Origin: Chara braunii
Lineage: Eukaryota; Streptophyta; Charophyceae; Charales; Characeae
Length of the DNA: 64,000 nucleotides
Direction of reading: 5' to 3'
Assembly: GCA_003427395.1 (NCBI GenBank)
Contig: BFEA01000271.1
Span: 1,943,704-2,007,703, forward strand
Below the pieces are notes generated by a model, which was not told the DNA's origin, ran no database searches, and saw only the letters and a program-made list of their open reading frames with translations. Each line of letters begins with the position of its first letter. Position 1 is the first letter of the stretch. Made by a program: the position numbers and the translations under genes. Shown here piece after piece: positions 42,752 to 54,633 of the stretch.

Positions 42752-43919
42752 GGAAGTCTAGCCAGCGGGCTTGGCCTGGAGTGATATCTTTCTTGGAGAG
42801 GATGGAGGAGACGATGGTGTTGTCAGTGCGGATGGTGAAGTATTGCCCGTCGAGGTACAGACGCCAGACTGTGAGGGCATGAATCACGGCGAGGAGTTCC
42901 TTCTCGTTGGAGGGGCAATTCATCTCCGTGGGAAGGAGCTTCTTGCTTGCGAAGGCGATGGGGTATTCGCCAGGAGGAGCCTCAGGGTGAGTGGGCAAGT
43001 CCTTGATGGAGGGGGTCTCGGTGGTGTTGCGGGGGAAATGTTGGGACAGTACGGCTCCATTGGCGAAGTCGGAGGCGTCAGTGGTGACATAGAAATGGCA
43101 AATGGGGTCGGCGATCTCAAGGACAGGGGCCGTGGTGATGCTTTGCTTGAGTAAGTCGAAAGCGTGTTGGCGGCGATCGTTCCAATGGAAGGGCTCGTCC
43201 TTGCAGGTGAGTTCGTGGAGAGGGTAAGAGTTCTCGGAAAAGTTGCGAATGAACGGGCGGTAATAGTTGGCAAGGCCGAGGAAGGAACGAAGTTGGAGGA
43301 GGGTCTTGGGTGGGGGGTACTCGATGAGGGTTGTTACCTTCGAGGGGTCCATACGGATGCCTTCAGCGGAGACGATGTGGCCGAGGTATTCGACGCTTGA
43401 AGCGGCATGGCGTAGAATTTTTGCTCTTGGAGGATCGAGAGGACTTGGCAGAGGTATTGAAGGTGGGACTCGAAGGTGGGGCTGAAGACAAGGATGTCAT
43501 CAAGGTAGACGATGACGCGGACTTCGAGGAGGTTGCGGAAGATGTGGTTCATGGAACCGAGAGAGGAAGGCGGTCTTGTGGGTGTCCTCCTCGCGGATAC
43601 GGATCTGGTGGAAGCCACTGCGAAGGTCGATCTTGGTAAAATACTTGGCTCCATAGAGACGATCAAGGAGCTCGGAAATCCGAGGTAGGGGGTACTTGTT
43701 CTTGATCGTGATCCGGTTCAAGGTGCGGTAGTCTGTGCACATTCGGAGTTCCGAAGTTCCACCTTTCTTGACAAAAAGGCAGCTGGTTCCGATGGGGGAT
43801 GAACTTGGCTTAATGAACGCTTTTTCAAAAAGTTCACTGAGTTGCCGCTTCATTTCTTCAGCTTCGGGGACAGAGAGTTGGTATGGAGGGCGGCAAGGTG
43901 GAGAATGTCCGGGTTCCAA
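42558..43919 (-). pseudogene. pol: RT and RNase H of family D, broken
   Basis: ORF 43919-43500 reads [40 protein letters not shown] and [14 protein letters not shown] deletion near 43560 removes motif B (expected PFGL-N-A-P). The other frame (43666-43334) resumes with MNHIFR and the intact catalytic box [15 protein letters not shown] 43352-42558 covers the connection (LRSFLGLANYYRPFI) and RNase H with TTDASDFANGAVLS, NEKELLAVIHAL and RTDNT. The tether is NRVADALSPRE. RNase H looks complete. Confidence 0.85.
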
Positions 43920-44530
43920 ATCGATGGTATGGGATACGCCACGATTCGGAGGTAGTCCGGTGGGTAAGGACTCAGGAAAGACGTCCTTGAACTCATCGAG
44001 GATTGAGTTGATAGCGGGGTTGGAGGGGGGGCTTGATCGGGTTTGTCTGTCGGGAGTAAGTCCTCGGGACTTTCGCGATCAAGGACAAGACAGTAGTAGG
44101 CGGAGTCGAGGTTTAGGCGAGCCATGTGGAAGAATTGGTGCAGGGTGACAGAGCCTTGGGAGGTCGGATATGGGAGATGGGCGATGTCGATGGTTGTGTC
44201 GAGGGGGGTGGTGAGGCGAAGGAAGTTGGGGTGGAATGCGTATGGCATGTAGCGGTCCAGCCACGGGGTTCCTAAGACGATGTCGCACATCAAGTGCATG
44301 ACATCAAACGAGACCTGACTGCGGAGGGTTCCGATGGTCATGGTGGTCTCTGGAACCGTGCGGTCTACTACGATGGTGGTGTCTTTGTACCCTAGGCGAA
44401 TCGTGATAAGGGAGTCATAACCGGTAGAGGTAAGACCGACTTTGCAAACACACGCGTCGGTGATGAAGTTACCGGTGGCTTCAATGTCGAGGAGGGCCCG
44501 GAACTTAGTTGTAGATGCACCAAGGGTGGC
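43920..44530 (-). pseudogene. Aspartic protease of family D, broken
   Basis: Minus strand. Near 44490 the frame reads RALLDIEATGNFIT, the active-site loop with Asp-Ile-Glu where Asp-Ser/Thr-Gly is expected. ORF 44341-43850 carries the second motif MCDIVLGTPWLDRY and a Pro/Ser-rich linker to the RT. The Gly to Glu change alone should inactivate it. Confidence 0.7.
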
Positions 44531-44748
44531 ATCGATGAATTTGAGGTGGAAACAAGATGAGTTGGCGGTGGAAATGATGTTGTCGAGGCGGCGTTGTTCG
44601 TTGCCTAAGCGGACAAGCCGATCGTGTCGAGCTTATTCCTCAACAACATCGGAGAAGGTGATTGTGGATGGGTTTGGAGGAAGGGTAGAGGAGCATGAGG
44701 CAGTGGGATGCGTTTGCGACGCTTGGGAGTCGTCCGGTGGAGGGAGCA

Positions 44749-46682
44749 TCACCGGAGAGGGGGGAGGCGGACTAATTGTCGATGCCAGATGAGCCATCGG
44801 TGGGACGGAGGACGTCGCTGACGGGTGGACCGACAGGCGCGATATCGATGCCGGGACAATGTCCTGCGATTGTGTTCATGATGAGGAGGGACCCGCGCTT
44901 GCCGAGGGCGGTGATGTGGAGGTTGCGGGTCGAGTGGAGGCGGACTGGCGAGTGAATTGTGCGGCGTTGGGGCAGGTGGTTTGTCGGTGACCCAATTGGC
45001 GACAACGGAAGCAGCCCCATTTGCTTGGAGGTAGGTGCACTCCTCGGGGGTGAGTTTCTTGAGGCGGGAGGGTGGGGTAGATGAAGGTGGACGGGAGTTG
45101 CGATCTCTGCACTCCATTCTCATGAATTGGAGGACATTGAGTTCGGGAGTGAGGGATGAAGAGTCGAGTGAATCAGAAGATGCGTCGAGGTCAGGCGTGG
45201 TGAACTCGTCCGAGGAAGGGATGGAAGGGGTGTCTTCAGGGGTGATGTGATGGAAAAAGCGGGTGCGGGAGGGGGCGGGCGCGGGCTGGTGATGGGGGTG
45301 GAGGAGTCGATCGTGGTGAAGCATGCGAGAGAGGAGGTCAGCAAGGGGCATGTCGGGTTTGTGGGCGAGGGCGGTTGCAGGGTCTTTGTGGCATAGTCGT
45401 TTGATGTTGGAGATGAACGCAAAGTCGGGAATGACGGTGGTGGGGAGGTCGTGGCGGAGGGAACGGACATATTGGACGAAGCGGTCCGTGGGACCGGTCT
45501 GGCGGAGGTGGCAGAATTGTTCAAGGTAGTCATCAATGGTTTTCTGGGGGCTAAAAGTGGCAGTGAGAAGGTTGGCCCATTGGAAGAAGGTGTGACGTGG
45601 TCCTCTGGAGGCTCGGCGGTTGCTGACTTCAGCCATCCACCATTTGGCGGCATTGCCGAGGAGGCGGGAGGGGGCAATGGGGAGCCAGTGGGCAAGGTGC
45701 AGGTGGTGGAGGTGAAAAGAGTTTTGGAGCTGGGTTAGGAAGAGGAAAACGTCCTCATGGGGGAGGTCGGAGAAGGACATGATGTCGCCGGATCGGAAGG
45801 AACGGGGGATTTCCTCGTCGCGGGAAACGATCTGGGCGAGGGTGTTGAAGTTGAGGTTATCGGGGGTGGTGTCGTCGCAGGTGTAGTCGAGCTGGTTGTT
45901 GTCCTCAAGGAGGTAGTTGGGGGGGAGTTGTGGCATTGCGGGGTAAACCTTAGAGGTGACTTGGGGATAGGTGGGACGGATGGTGGGGATGGTGGACGTC
46001 GTCATGATGGGTTGGGGAAGGGTATGAGAGTGTGGGGGGGGAAGAGGGGTGACGTGGATGGGCAAGGAATGAGGTGGTGTGTTGGATGCGCCGGATGAGG
46101 GGGGGGGGGGGGGGGAGGGTGGAGGAGGTAGAGGTGGTGGATGTGGTGGTAGAGGTAGAAGGAGTGGAGGAGGTCAGCAGGGGGGTGTGGCTGGAAACGG
46201 CTGTGGGCGTAGGGGTGGTGGTGATGACTACCTGGATGGAGGGGGTAGTGGTTTGGGACTCGAGGGCGGTGGATGTGGGCACGGTCGTAGAGGTGGGTGC
46301 CGTGGTCGTGACCACTATGATTGTCGGGGTTTGATGCTCAATAGAGGTCATACGGTTGGATAGGCCAAAGATATTGGCTTCGGTTTTGGTGATGGACGCG
46401 TGGATGTCCGTTTGGAAAGAGAACATCATGCGAATGAGGGTGATAATATCGGCTGCAACGGGCTCGGATCTTTGTTCGCCCGTAAGTTCGCGAGCGAGGC
46501 TGTCAACAGACTAGGTGTTGATGGCGGTCATATTGATGCTGGAGGATTGGGCCATGTTGGGGGTAGATGGAGTGGATGCGGTGGCTGAGGCGACGACTGC
46601 CGATGAGGTGGAGGCAGACACGGCGGCAGCGGCAGCGGCGGCGGCGACGGCGGCTGCGCGTTGGGAGGTCTTGGTTTGGCAT
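44749..46682 (-). pseudogene. gag: Gag of family D
   Basis: Main ORF 46065-44749 (438 codons). It has a Pro/Thr-rich start, then IPRSFRSGDIMSFSDLPHED, LLGNAAKWWMAEVSN, FFQWANLLTATFSPQKTIDD and YLEQFCHLRQTGPTDRFVQY, the classic retrotransposon Gag fold. A CCHC knuckle CFRCRQLGHRQTTC lies in the -1 frame (about 45000), so a shift at a GGGG run near 45010 separates knuckle from capsid. Upstream low-complexity Thr/Ser/Pro ORFs (46429-45950) and an ATG at 46682 (MPNQDLPTRSRRRR) suggest a longer N-terminus with shifts, including a G run at about 46098-46114. Confidence 0.75.
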
Positions 46683-46740
46683 GGTGGCATGTGGAGATGT
46701 AGGTGTGGCAGGGGTGGGGGTGGGGAGGGTATTTACAACA

Positions 46741-46989
46741 TGAATTGATTTATTCAAAAATAAGTAAAGGTTTTTGCCAAAACGATAATGAATAAAATGA
46801 GAATTAATTCAAAATAAATTATTCCGATTTGGAGTAATTTACTCGAGATTAATTCAAAAATCCGAAAAGGATTTCGCGGGAGAAAGGTTGGAAACACGAA
46901 ATTTTCAGGAATGAAATAAATTCAAAAATTTGAAAAGGATTTTGCGGGAGAAAGGTTGGAAACATGAAATTTTCAGGAATGAAATAAAT
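46741..46989. repeat. AT-rich repeat with 68 bp tandem duplication
   Basis: The unit TTCAAAAATCCGAAAAGGAT... starts at 46853 and again at 46921, 68 bases apart, with four or five C to T type changes. The preceding part resembles 28515-28731. The LTR of family B begins at its right edge. Confidence 0.7.
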
Positions 46990-47927
46990 TGTAGTAACCC
47001 TGTTCAGAAGTAGCCTGGGGCCCAGAACTCAGCCCCAGGCAACGCAGACCTGAGTTGGTCTGCGCTGGCCCGAGTCTGTCGCATATGGTTGTGTGACCAA
47101 GACACGCCCAGGCCCGAGTCTGTCACATATGGTTGTGTGACCGAACGCTGCACACAAGAAATTCAAGGGTCAAAGTGAACTGTAGAGTCAAAGGTACCAC
47201 ACCGAGGCCCTTGGTTGGATACACTCACTTGTTGTGCGCAGGTACCCAGACAGCATCCAGGCCAGAGGGAATTCGGTTTCAGAACAATCTGGGCCCTCGT
47301 TTGCATTGAGATCTGGACGGTTGAGGGATGCAGCATCCAGGGTCCAGACCCGGCGTCAACGCTACATAAGCGCTGACTTCCTGGCTTTAACATTCATTCC
47401 GTCTTGCGTTGATGCTGACTTCACGCGTTGACTTCAACGCTGGCTCGACGCTGCAACGCTGGCATTGTGATTCGGTGAGGTGCTGCTGGTCCGGCATGGT
47501 GGCTGGCTTGCACCTGTCTTCTTGGTATGCTGACGTGGCAGCTGCCATGCGCTATCACTGATGTGGCCGCTGCCACGTGTATCATTCGCTGACGTGGCTG
47601 CTGCCACGTGTTGTTCTTCTATTTGGGGATGACGCGAAGCTACGTGACTTGTATTGTTGTTCTGATTATCATCATTCGGGAGGAGATAGGGACTGTGGAG
47701 AGACCGTGGATACATATCTGGTTAAAAGGGCCTTTACCCGATTCAGACCCTGTTCGGCAAATGCAGCATAGAGGGGTCACCCGCCAGGGCCCAACTCGTG
47801 AAAGCAGATCAAAGGACATGTTCTCTGGGTCAAAAGTCACATCCTAGCTAAGTAAAAGCCAATGTCAAAGGTCACAGTTGTGCCCTGTACGAACAGCTGC
47901 AATATCTAGATTTGGGAGTCATATCTG

Positions 47928-48060
47928 TTCGTCCAGGGGGTGAGCAGGTCATGTCTGTTCAGGCAAGAGATGTGTTTGTACGTACAGTATGTGTCTGTTC
48001 GTGCAGTATAGGTGTCTGTTCGTGTAAAATGTATGTCTGTACGTATAGCAGATGTGTCCT
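47928..48060 (+). repeat. Degenerate TGTCTGTTCGTGCAG minisatellite in the B LTR
   Basis: About six imperfect units of 20-28 bases share TCTGTTCGT or TCTGTACGT. The position, about 250 bases before the TATA-like box, fits repeated upstream promoter elements in U3. Confidence 0.5.
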
Positions 48061-48290
48061 TTCAAAAGGAAGTCAAAAGGTTGAGTCCCAGTCAGGATTC
48101 CAGTCAAAGGAGAAGTCCATATTCAGGTTTGCAGTCCGAAATTGAGGCCTTTGCAATCCGAAATTGAGGCCTGAAGGCTGCAGCAGCAGTGGACCCTGAG
48201 GGAAAGGAACTGTGGCACACAGCACAGAGGCTGGGACTGGGAAAAGGACCAACAAAGACTGAATTCAGACCTCGCCAGGGGAGGCCAGCA

Positions 48291-48297
48291 CTATAAG
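48291..48297 (+). promoter_or_regulatory. TATA-like box of the B LTR
   Basis: CTATAAG in a GC-rich surround, about 950 bases before the LTR end. Position is plausible for the U3/R junction; no direct evidence. Confidence 0.35.
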
Positions 48298-49251
48298 AAA
48301 CGAGGCAGCCTCCCCACAAGGCAGATTCCCATGAGCATTGACGCGTGGAAGTGCTGAGGCACTTGTGCGCTAAGGTGCAGGGAGGAGCGCTAGCTGAAGA
48401 GGAAGCTGCGCCAGAGGAAGGGAAGCTGCACTGGCTGCAGGAAGCCATAGCTGCGCCAGACAGAACTAGTGCTAGTAGTAGTATTGGCAGGGTTAGTGTT
48501 AGGACATCAGCGAGAGGCATTCTGAGTAGATCCTTGTATACAGGGAGTGTGCATGTTAGAAGAGACAAGGAGAACCGGGGCAAAGATCTTGAGAGAAGAG
48601 AACAAGGGAGAGTGAAGACAGGTGGAGACATTGGTTATGGTGGGAACTTACCTGTTGGCGCCATTCTTGAGATCTGGAACAAGCGCTGGCTAAGCCAGCC
48701 TCTGTATGTATGTTGGAACGAAGGAGAGACTTGCATACTTTGGGCGCTCGACTCTTGAACTTGGGATACTCTTGTATAACGTGATTCTTGATAATATACG
48801 TTGCGCTACTTGGTTCTTCTCTCATCTCAACATTGAGCTTTGTGTGAAACTATCCTACCTGTGTTTGGTGACATGTGTGCATGTGAATGAGACACTCCAG
48901 CAAGTGTGAACAGTCAGGTTCCTTGCATGGTTGTCTTCATGTCGACATTGCTCCAGCGCTGATGAGGGACTGATTAGACGTGCCACATGGCACATTGAGG
49001 TTACTTCAGATACTCGTTCAGACTATCGACTATCGAGGTGGTGATCGAGGAGGGAGCACGAAGTAGGAGTGGGCCTTGTATTCATTTCCTCTCCTTTGTC
49101 TAATCTCCCTCCTCTCTCTTCGTCTGTGTATGATTATCTCATCTCATTCTGTCTGGATAAGATTTTAACTATTGGTAATCATCAACTGGTTGACATTCAT
49201 CCGGGCCTGCATTGTTGACGACTGTCTTCACGATCTGGGTTCATTGCAATT

Positions 49252-49263
49252 TGGTATTAGAGC
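49252..49263 (+). other. Primer-binding site of family B
   Basis: TGGTATTAGAGC differs at one base from the initiator-tRNA-Met complement and follows the LTR end by three bases. Confidence 0.8.
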
Positions 49264-50459
49264 AGTTCTCCTGACGACGACGGTTGCACGTGTGTATGCG
49301 CCAGGAGGCGCATAGGTAAGTATAGTGCACACGTGTGTTGAGTAGGTGATGACGTGGCAAGAGATACGCCGGGGGTGCTGACGTGGCACAGACTTCAGTG
49401 GCGAGAAGACTTCACTTGCGAGAGGAGATCCCAATGAGGCTGCTGACGTGGCAGCAGGGACCGGGACCAAGAGATACCGCACGCCAGCCTGGATCGCGAT
49501 AGTGACGTGGCATCGCGATCCCCTGCTGATGTGGCATATGTTGTGCCGCGTCTGAAAACCTTGTTGATTGATTGCTGATGTGGCACTTTTTATGCCCCTG
49601 ATGCGCGACAGGGTCTACTGCAGATGCTGACGTGGCCTTGGAAAACACAGGATTGATTGCTGACGTGGCAGGAAGCAAGTCATCAGACCCGTCTTCTGAG
49701 GTGGTGATTACCTGCTTACGTGGGATCGGGCTCCTTGGCTGACGTGGAATTGTCTGACTGGCTGGAACGGCGACGATATCGCGACGTGACGCATGGAAGT
49801 GGCACATGGGAAGGATCAGAGTACACATTTGTTGACGTGGCATCCCCACCTCTAGTTGATTAGATGTGCTGACGTGGCATGATCTGTTGTGTTGGCACTC
49901 CAGGGATGACACGTGGCAGGCAGGATTACTGCCAAGTAAGAGAAGCATTCTGAAAACGACGGCGGTACAGCTAACTAAACCGACTATACAGCTGTAGTGC
50001 CAGCTGTCAGGGAGAGTGCAACATCGCATTGACACTTGGACGACACAGAGGGAAAGAAGAAGAAGGATTGCTGACAAACTATTTGCTGTTGATGTTGGCA
50101 TACTTACCTTGCCGTTTGCTGTGTTCTGGTGCTGTGCGTACTTACTTATGTGTTGTATATGATCACACGGGTCTAACGTGGTATCTGTACAATCTTGATT
50201 AGGACGTCATCACACAAACAGACAAAGAACAGCAATACTTAGGAATATAAATAATTATATTTATTTTCTCTTCGGTTGTTAGAAATCTTGTTGTTGTAGA
50301 TCAGTGCGGCCGTGGAATTTATTATTGTTTATTATAAATTATTAATTATTTATTGTGCGGCAGACGCACATCACGATGTCTTTTCTCTGGAATTCTCTGG
50401 AATTCTCTGAAATTATCAGTGCTCACTCGTTTTATTCCACTTCTCTTCTATCCAGTCTC
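49264..50459 (+). promoter_or_regulatory. B leader with an array of TGACGTGGCA boxes
   Basis: Exact TGACGTGGCA occurs at 49350, 49379, 49444, 49503, 49661, 49833 and 49870. Near matches are at 49527 and 49576 (TGATGTGGCA), 49628 (TGACGTGGCC), 49740 (TGACGTGGAA) and about 49907 (ACACGTGGCA). ACGT-core boxes of this type are known plant bZIP binding sites. The spacing is irregular, so this is not a simple tandem repeat. The minus-strand ORF 50101-49412 runs through it and repeats CHVS, which merely mirrors the boxes. Confidence 0.6.
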
Positions 50460-50720
50460 ATGTTTGCTGTTGATGAGGAGACTCCCGACCCCCGAACTAA
50501 GCAGCAAGTGAAAGAGCGGAAAAAAGTCTTGATTGCCCGTTTGGACAAACTGATTTCTGAACTTCATGATGCCGGTGAAGAGGCTGAGGCTCACGTCCGG
50601 AGCCTGTTTGATTTAAAGGCATTACATAATGCTATTGAATTGGCTGAGACAGGCACCGACATCATTCAGGTTCAGGATATACTAATCAAGTGTCATCAGG
50701 CACTTGATAAGTATATCATG
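50460..50720 (+). pseudogene. gag: Gag N-terminus of family B, left piece
   Basis: MFAVDEETPDPRTKQQVKER starts at 50460, followed by KVLIARLDKLISELHDAGEE and a helical stretch to DKYIM, open without a stop. At 50721 the LTR end of family A (TGCAAGGAAAATGAG) begins. The same region recurs at 59611-59915 with about ten substitutions and leads there into the rest of B gag. Confidence 0.75.
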
Positions 50721-50978
50721 TGCAAGGAAAATGAGCAACAGCGAGATCACAAATCCAGATTACACAATCACATTGAAAGCCAGATACTCACACCGTGTCC
50801 AGAGAGCATCATTGCACCAATAATACACCAATGGAGGTTCATAGTACTGAAAACAAATGTCACAGAGAGCTTTCTCTCTCCACACCAACACAAGGTTAAC
50901 TTGGAGAAATGTGAGGATCTGCGTCCTCGGCAGGCCTAAGGGGCCCCGGTTGCAGTGATGCCCGCCCTAAGTGAAGGC
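50721..50978. repeat. Chimeric joint: LTR end, RT scrap, LTR start
   Basis: Reversed U5 (TGCAAGGAAAATGAGCAAC) fades at about 50892 into RT codons for KVNLEKC. These join the LTR start at the shared bases TGYGAG, because Cys-Glu codons and the LTR terminus TGCGAG are the same. A six-base microhomology thus marks the joint. Confidence 0.7.
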
Positions 50979-51860
50979 TGCCTCACACTCTTTTGTCCAT
51001 TCCCAAGGGGTGTCAAGTCGAGTTAGATCTGTTAGTGGGGAAGCTATAGTACTATAGTTCTTCACAAACGTACAATAATAGCCCGTCATCCCCATAAATG
51101 ACCTCAGTAACAGTCTGAGGTCTGGGCCAGTCTCAAATGCTGGCCACCTTTGCATCATCTGGCCTCAACCCATCTGCTGAAATTTCATGACCCAAGTACA
51201 AGATCTTGGTGCGACTAAACTCGCATTTCTCAAAGTTAACCTTGTACTGGTGCTGTCTTAGGAGACCTAGCACTATTTTCAAGTGCTCAGCGTGCTCCTC
51301 TACGGTCTTACTAAAGATGAGGATATCGTCGAGGTACACGAGGATAAACTTACCTAAGTGCGTGCTCAGCGTGCTCCTCTACAGTCTTACTAAAGATGAG
51401 GATATCGTCGAGGTACACGACGATAAACTTATCTAAGTAATCATGAAAGATCCTCTTCATTGCGTGCTGGAATGTCCCAGGAGCATTGCATAGGCCGAAG
51501 GGCATCGCCACAAACTCGTACAGACCGTACGTGGTCTGAAATGCGGTTTTGTGTTGATCCTCAGGTCTAATAGCAATTTGATGGTATCCAGACTTTAGAT
51601 CTATCTCAGTAAAGTGCCGACATCCCTGCACTCTATCCAATAGGTCATCGATGTGGGGTAGGGGCTCTGCGTTTTTAACAGTGATGGCATTGAGACCCCT
51701 ATAATCAATGCACATCCTCAGGGTACCTCCCTTCTTTGGGACAAATAGAACTGGCGCACCGTAAGGGGAGGTACTAGGCCGAATCCATCCCTTCTCTGTG
51801 AGCTCCTTGAGCTGGCGGCGGAGCTCATCCAACTCCGCAGGAGATAGATTCGTCCTCTAG
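50979..51860 (-). pseudogene. pol: RT of the minus-strand half element
   Basis: ORF 51832-51350 reads [57 protein letters not shown] and the intact catalytic [16 protein letters not shown] direct duplication of about 75 bases at about 51286-51430 repeats the catalytic box. ORFs 51339-51133 and 51158-50967 continue through KILYLGHEISADGLRP to TPWEWTKECEAAF, where the sequence stops at the inversion joint. No RNase H. Confidence 0.85.
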
Positions 51861-52886
51861 GCACCTTACTCTACCTGGGACAACCTCTATTGCATGGACA
51901 ACTTCCCTTTCTACCACGCCTGTGGGCTCCTCAAAAGGTTTGAATGCCGAGCGACAACTGATTCTATCTCTAGGGGTGTTTTTACGGCCTCCCCTTTCTC
52001 AGAGACAAAAACTAAGTACATGCCCTCCTCGCGATTCTGTTTTTAGTAGTTATAGAAAGAGGAGGCACACATGCAACCGTAGTTTTCTATCAGACTGCTA
52101 GCTTTAAACTTCTGCAATCTAACAGATCTACCGTTGGGCAATTTGTGAATCAACACCTTTCTATCCCAGTCAAACTGCGGTTGCGTGACCTCAAGGTAGT
52201 ACATACCTAGGAGCATGTCAAAGGGCAGTTCGTCGCTAACCAGGAAGGAGATTTTATCGCACTTCCCCTCCTCCATAGGAGAAGGTACAGACTACGTCCT
52301 TGACATAGTCTTTTACCAACATTTGGTGCTTGTTGGCCAGCGTAGAAGCTACAGTTCTGCTAAGCCGCTGCACTTGGTCCCTTAAGCGCAGTCTATCCAC
52401 ACAAGCACGACTGATGAAGTTTCGTGTAGAGCCTATGTCTGCGAAGGCGCCAACTTTACGGCCACCTACATCAACCTCTACCACGAAGTGTTCACCCTTT
52501 GGACCTCAACTGATCATCGCCCAAGAGTCTTTGGGGTCCTTCCCTGACCACTCAGTCTCTAACTCTTCTAGGGCCTCAGACACATCTCTCGAACAGAGCG
52601 TCGGTGGGTCTAAATGTGTCTGTGGGGCGATACGTGGGTCACTAGCCTTGGCCAATGCCTGAAGTGGGGAAGGCAACGTTACCACTTCAACGCGAGTAAG
52701 AGCGGCTAAAACTCCTACTGGCCCGAGGTGTTTCCCTGCGAAGTGCTCGCAGAAGCACCGCCAGAGTTCGAAGGTAGTCCCACCACCGTTGGTGAGGCTA
52801 CCCTCGTCAGGACCTTTTTGCCTCGGCACGTTCGGGACGTGTGGCCAGTTCATGCAAGTGCCCCTAGCGACTCGGTCCCTCCACAC
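51861..52886 (-). pseudogene. Protease of the minus-strand half element
   Basis: ORF 52886-52506 contains the stretch overlapping gag (CFCEHFAGKHLGPVGVLAAL) in the -1 frame. ORF 52484-52254 has GAFADIGSTRNFISRACVDR, the same Asp-Ile-Gly loop as copy 1. ORF 52276-52043 carries LPFDMLLGMYYLEV. Two frame changes and a stop near 52507 separate them. The slippery GGGAAAC lies at 52730-52736. Confidence 0.82.
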
Positions 52887-52892
52887 CTCATA

Positions 52893-54633
52893 CTATAAAC
52901 CAAGTTTTACCCATGCAGGTGTTCCTTGGTCGCCCTGACCCGTGGACCGTACTACCTTCTTTTTCCCGGTCCCCCTAGCCTTTTCCTTGATAGGTGCCAC
53001 GACTCCCCCATCTGAAGTCTCACTGGCCCCATCATGCTCTGTCTCTTCCCCAAGGTCTGGGAAGTCGTCAATTTTTGTTGCCTGACCATCGTGGTCGACA
53101 AACATTAGTTGACCTTTCTTCTTCCAGACCTGGGGTAGTCTCTTTTTCCTACCATCTCCCTGACTCTGATGCGCAGACCCCAATTTTGCCTCTATATCCC
53201 ACGCCTCTTGCTGAAAGAGGCGAAGTTGTGCTGCTCGACATGGGCCTCATCTACCAACCTTGTCCTTACCTCTGAAGGTAGACATCTAAGGTAATCCGTG
53301 AGGAGTACCTGCTGGTCATAGCGCACACCAAGTATCACGAACATACGTTCTACGGTGTCCGTTAGCTCACGAACATTCTTATACCTTCTGGCACAGAGAC
53401 TGTTGATTGCATCCGTGGCCTTTTGAGCCCCTTGAGGGTCATGCCACCTGTTGTACACGGACCGTACAAACTCTTCCAATGTCCGAGTCTGAGCCCACGC
53501 ATCGAAATTCTGACCGTAGCCCTGCTGCTGCACTAGGCCATTCAACCAGCAGGCTGCTGACCCCTCTAGAAAGGAGGCAGCCACTACAACTTCTTGCTTA
53601 GGTCTGGTAAGCTTGTGCCTCACATAAGTAGGCACCGTCCTTACCCAAATATCCAAATCCTCATCCTTCTTCTTGTCGTCGGAGAAGGGCCTAGGACTCA
53701 ACAAGGGTATTTTGGGCATCCACTGCATAGGCTGCATGGGCCTAGGGGCTTGCTGCAGTGGCTGCATAGCCACCGAAACAGGTTGTTGCACACTATCCTG
53801 GGCCTGACTTGACAGTGGGACTGTAGTAACCACTGTCGCCGATGGTACGACTGAGACTCTATGAACCGGACCACTAGTTGCTACAAAACCACCTCGAGGG
53901 GGCATGCCAAACATAGGTGAGAATGGAGGTCCTACCGGCCGCAGCGTCACTGATGGACCCGCACCCGAAGGGGGAGCTACAACATACTGAGGCTGCCTCA
54001 TCATGGGACGAGGTGCCTGCAGTGCAGCCAGAATCTGCTTCTGGCCTGCCATTAGTTCAGCCAGCACTTCCTCCTGGACAACCTGCACTTCTGCGACACA
54101 AAGAAGCGAGCTACGCAGCGCTCGTATCGCAGGGTCATGTGCTGACTCATCTAATGCTTCTAATCTGCCTAGCTCCTCTCTCCTACTACCTAGTCTAGCT
54201 TTCCTTATGATTGTTTTTCTTCTCCTCTCTGCTGCCTCATCCAATTGCCGTTGTAGCTCATCTTGAAGTTCTTCCGCTTGGAGGATTTCATAATCCTCCG
54301 GCGCGAGTTGAGTCTACCGGCTGACTCGCAAGCCAACACTCTGGCTAATGGACCGCTGAGAACCACTTTGACCAACTCCTGAGGAAGTGGCCTATGAAGA
54401 AGCCTGTGCCATGGTAGAGGAAGTAGCCATGGTTGTACCGGTACTAGCTATAGTTCTAGACCTGGCACTGTCCTCAGCCACCCTCACTCTTCTTGCTGCT
54501 GCTCTCTCCGCAGTCTCCTCTCGTCTCCTGGACCTAGCTCTAGGAAAGTCAAAGGTCGACTACGAGCAGTTCCACAAGTAGTCCTGCGGTCGTCCACTAA
54601 CAACTCGTCCTTACTAGTGCTTGCATCACTCAT
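52893..54633 (-). pseudogene. gag: Gag of the minus-strand half element
   Basis: Start MSDASTS at 54633. The N-terminal part is broken by stops near 54395 and 54316. ORF 54244-53192 (350 codons) is open and covers the conserved core: VRHKLTRPKQEVVVAASFLE, then SAACWLNGLVQQQGYGQNFD and a FVRSVYNRWHDPQGAQKATD segment. ORF 53183-52893 holds the Lys/Glu-rich tail. The zinc knuckle is mutilated (CMNWPHVPN in place of C-x2-C-x4-H-x4-C). Confidence 0.82.

Larger units (their letters stand above)
42242..46740 (-). mobile_element. Ty3/gypsy family D, truncated
   Basis: Minus strand: gag, protease, RT, RNase H, integrase zinc domain; then cut at 42241. Neither LTR was recognised; the right edge runs into AT-rich repeat sequence. 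Protein sequence and codon use (very G-rich plus strand) differ from families A, B and G, so this is a separate lineage. Confidence 0.8.
46990..49248 (+). repeat. 5' LTR of family B (tentative left border)
   Basis: Ends TTCATTGCA just before the primer site. The left border TGTAGTAACCC is chosen because it follows AT-rich repeat and begins TG; no second LTR is in view to confirm. It contains a 44-base tandem duplication (about 47068-47143) and three TGAYGTGGC boxes (47531, 47559, 47590). A degenerate run of TCTGTTCGTGCAG-like units lies at about 47928-48060, and a TATA-like CTATAAGAAA at 48291. Confidence 0.55.

Noticed and set aside
44985-45030. Programmed -1 frameshift in family D gag at the GGGG run before the zinc knuckle
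   Set aside because: The heptamer does not fit the X XXY YYZ pattern, the shift lies inside gag rather than at a gag-protease border, and D has other indels; a plain deletion is simpler.
46074-46363. Gly/Val-rich plus-strand ORFs
   Set aside because: Antisense shadows of the Thr/Pro-rich start of family D gag.
49412-50101. 229-codon minus-strand ORF with repeated CHVS
   Set aside because: Mirrors the TGACGTGGCA boxes of the B leader; no start context or domain, and opposite to the element.
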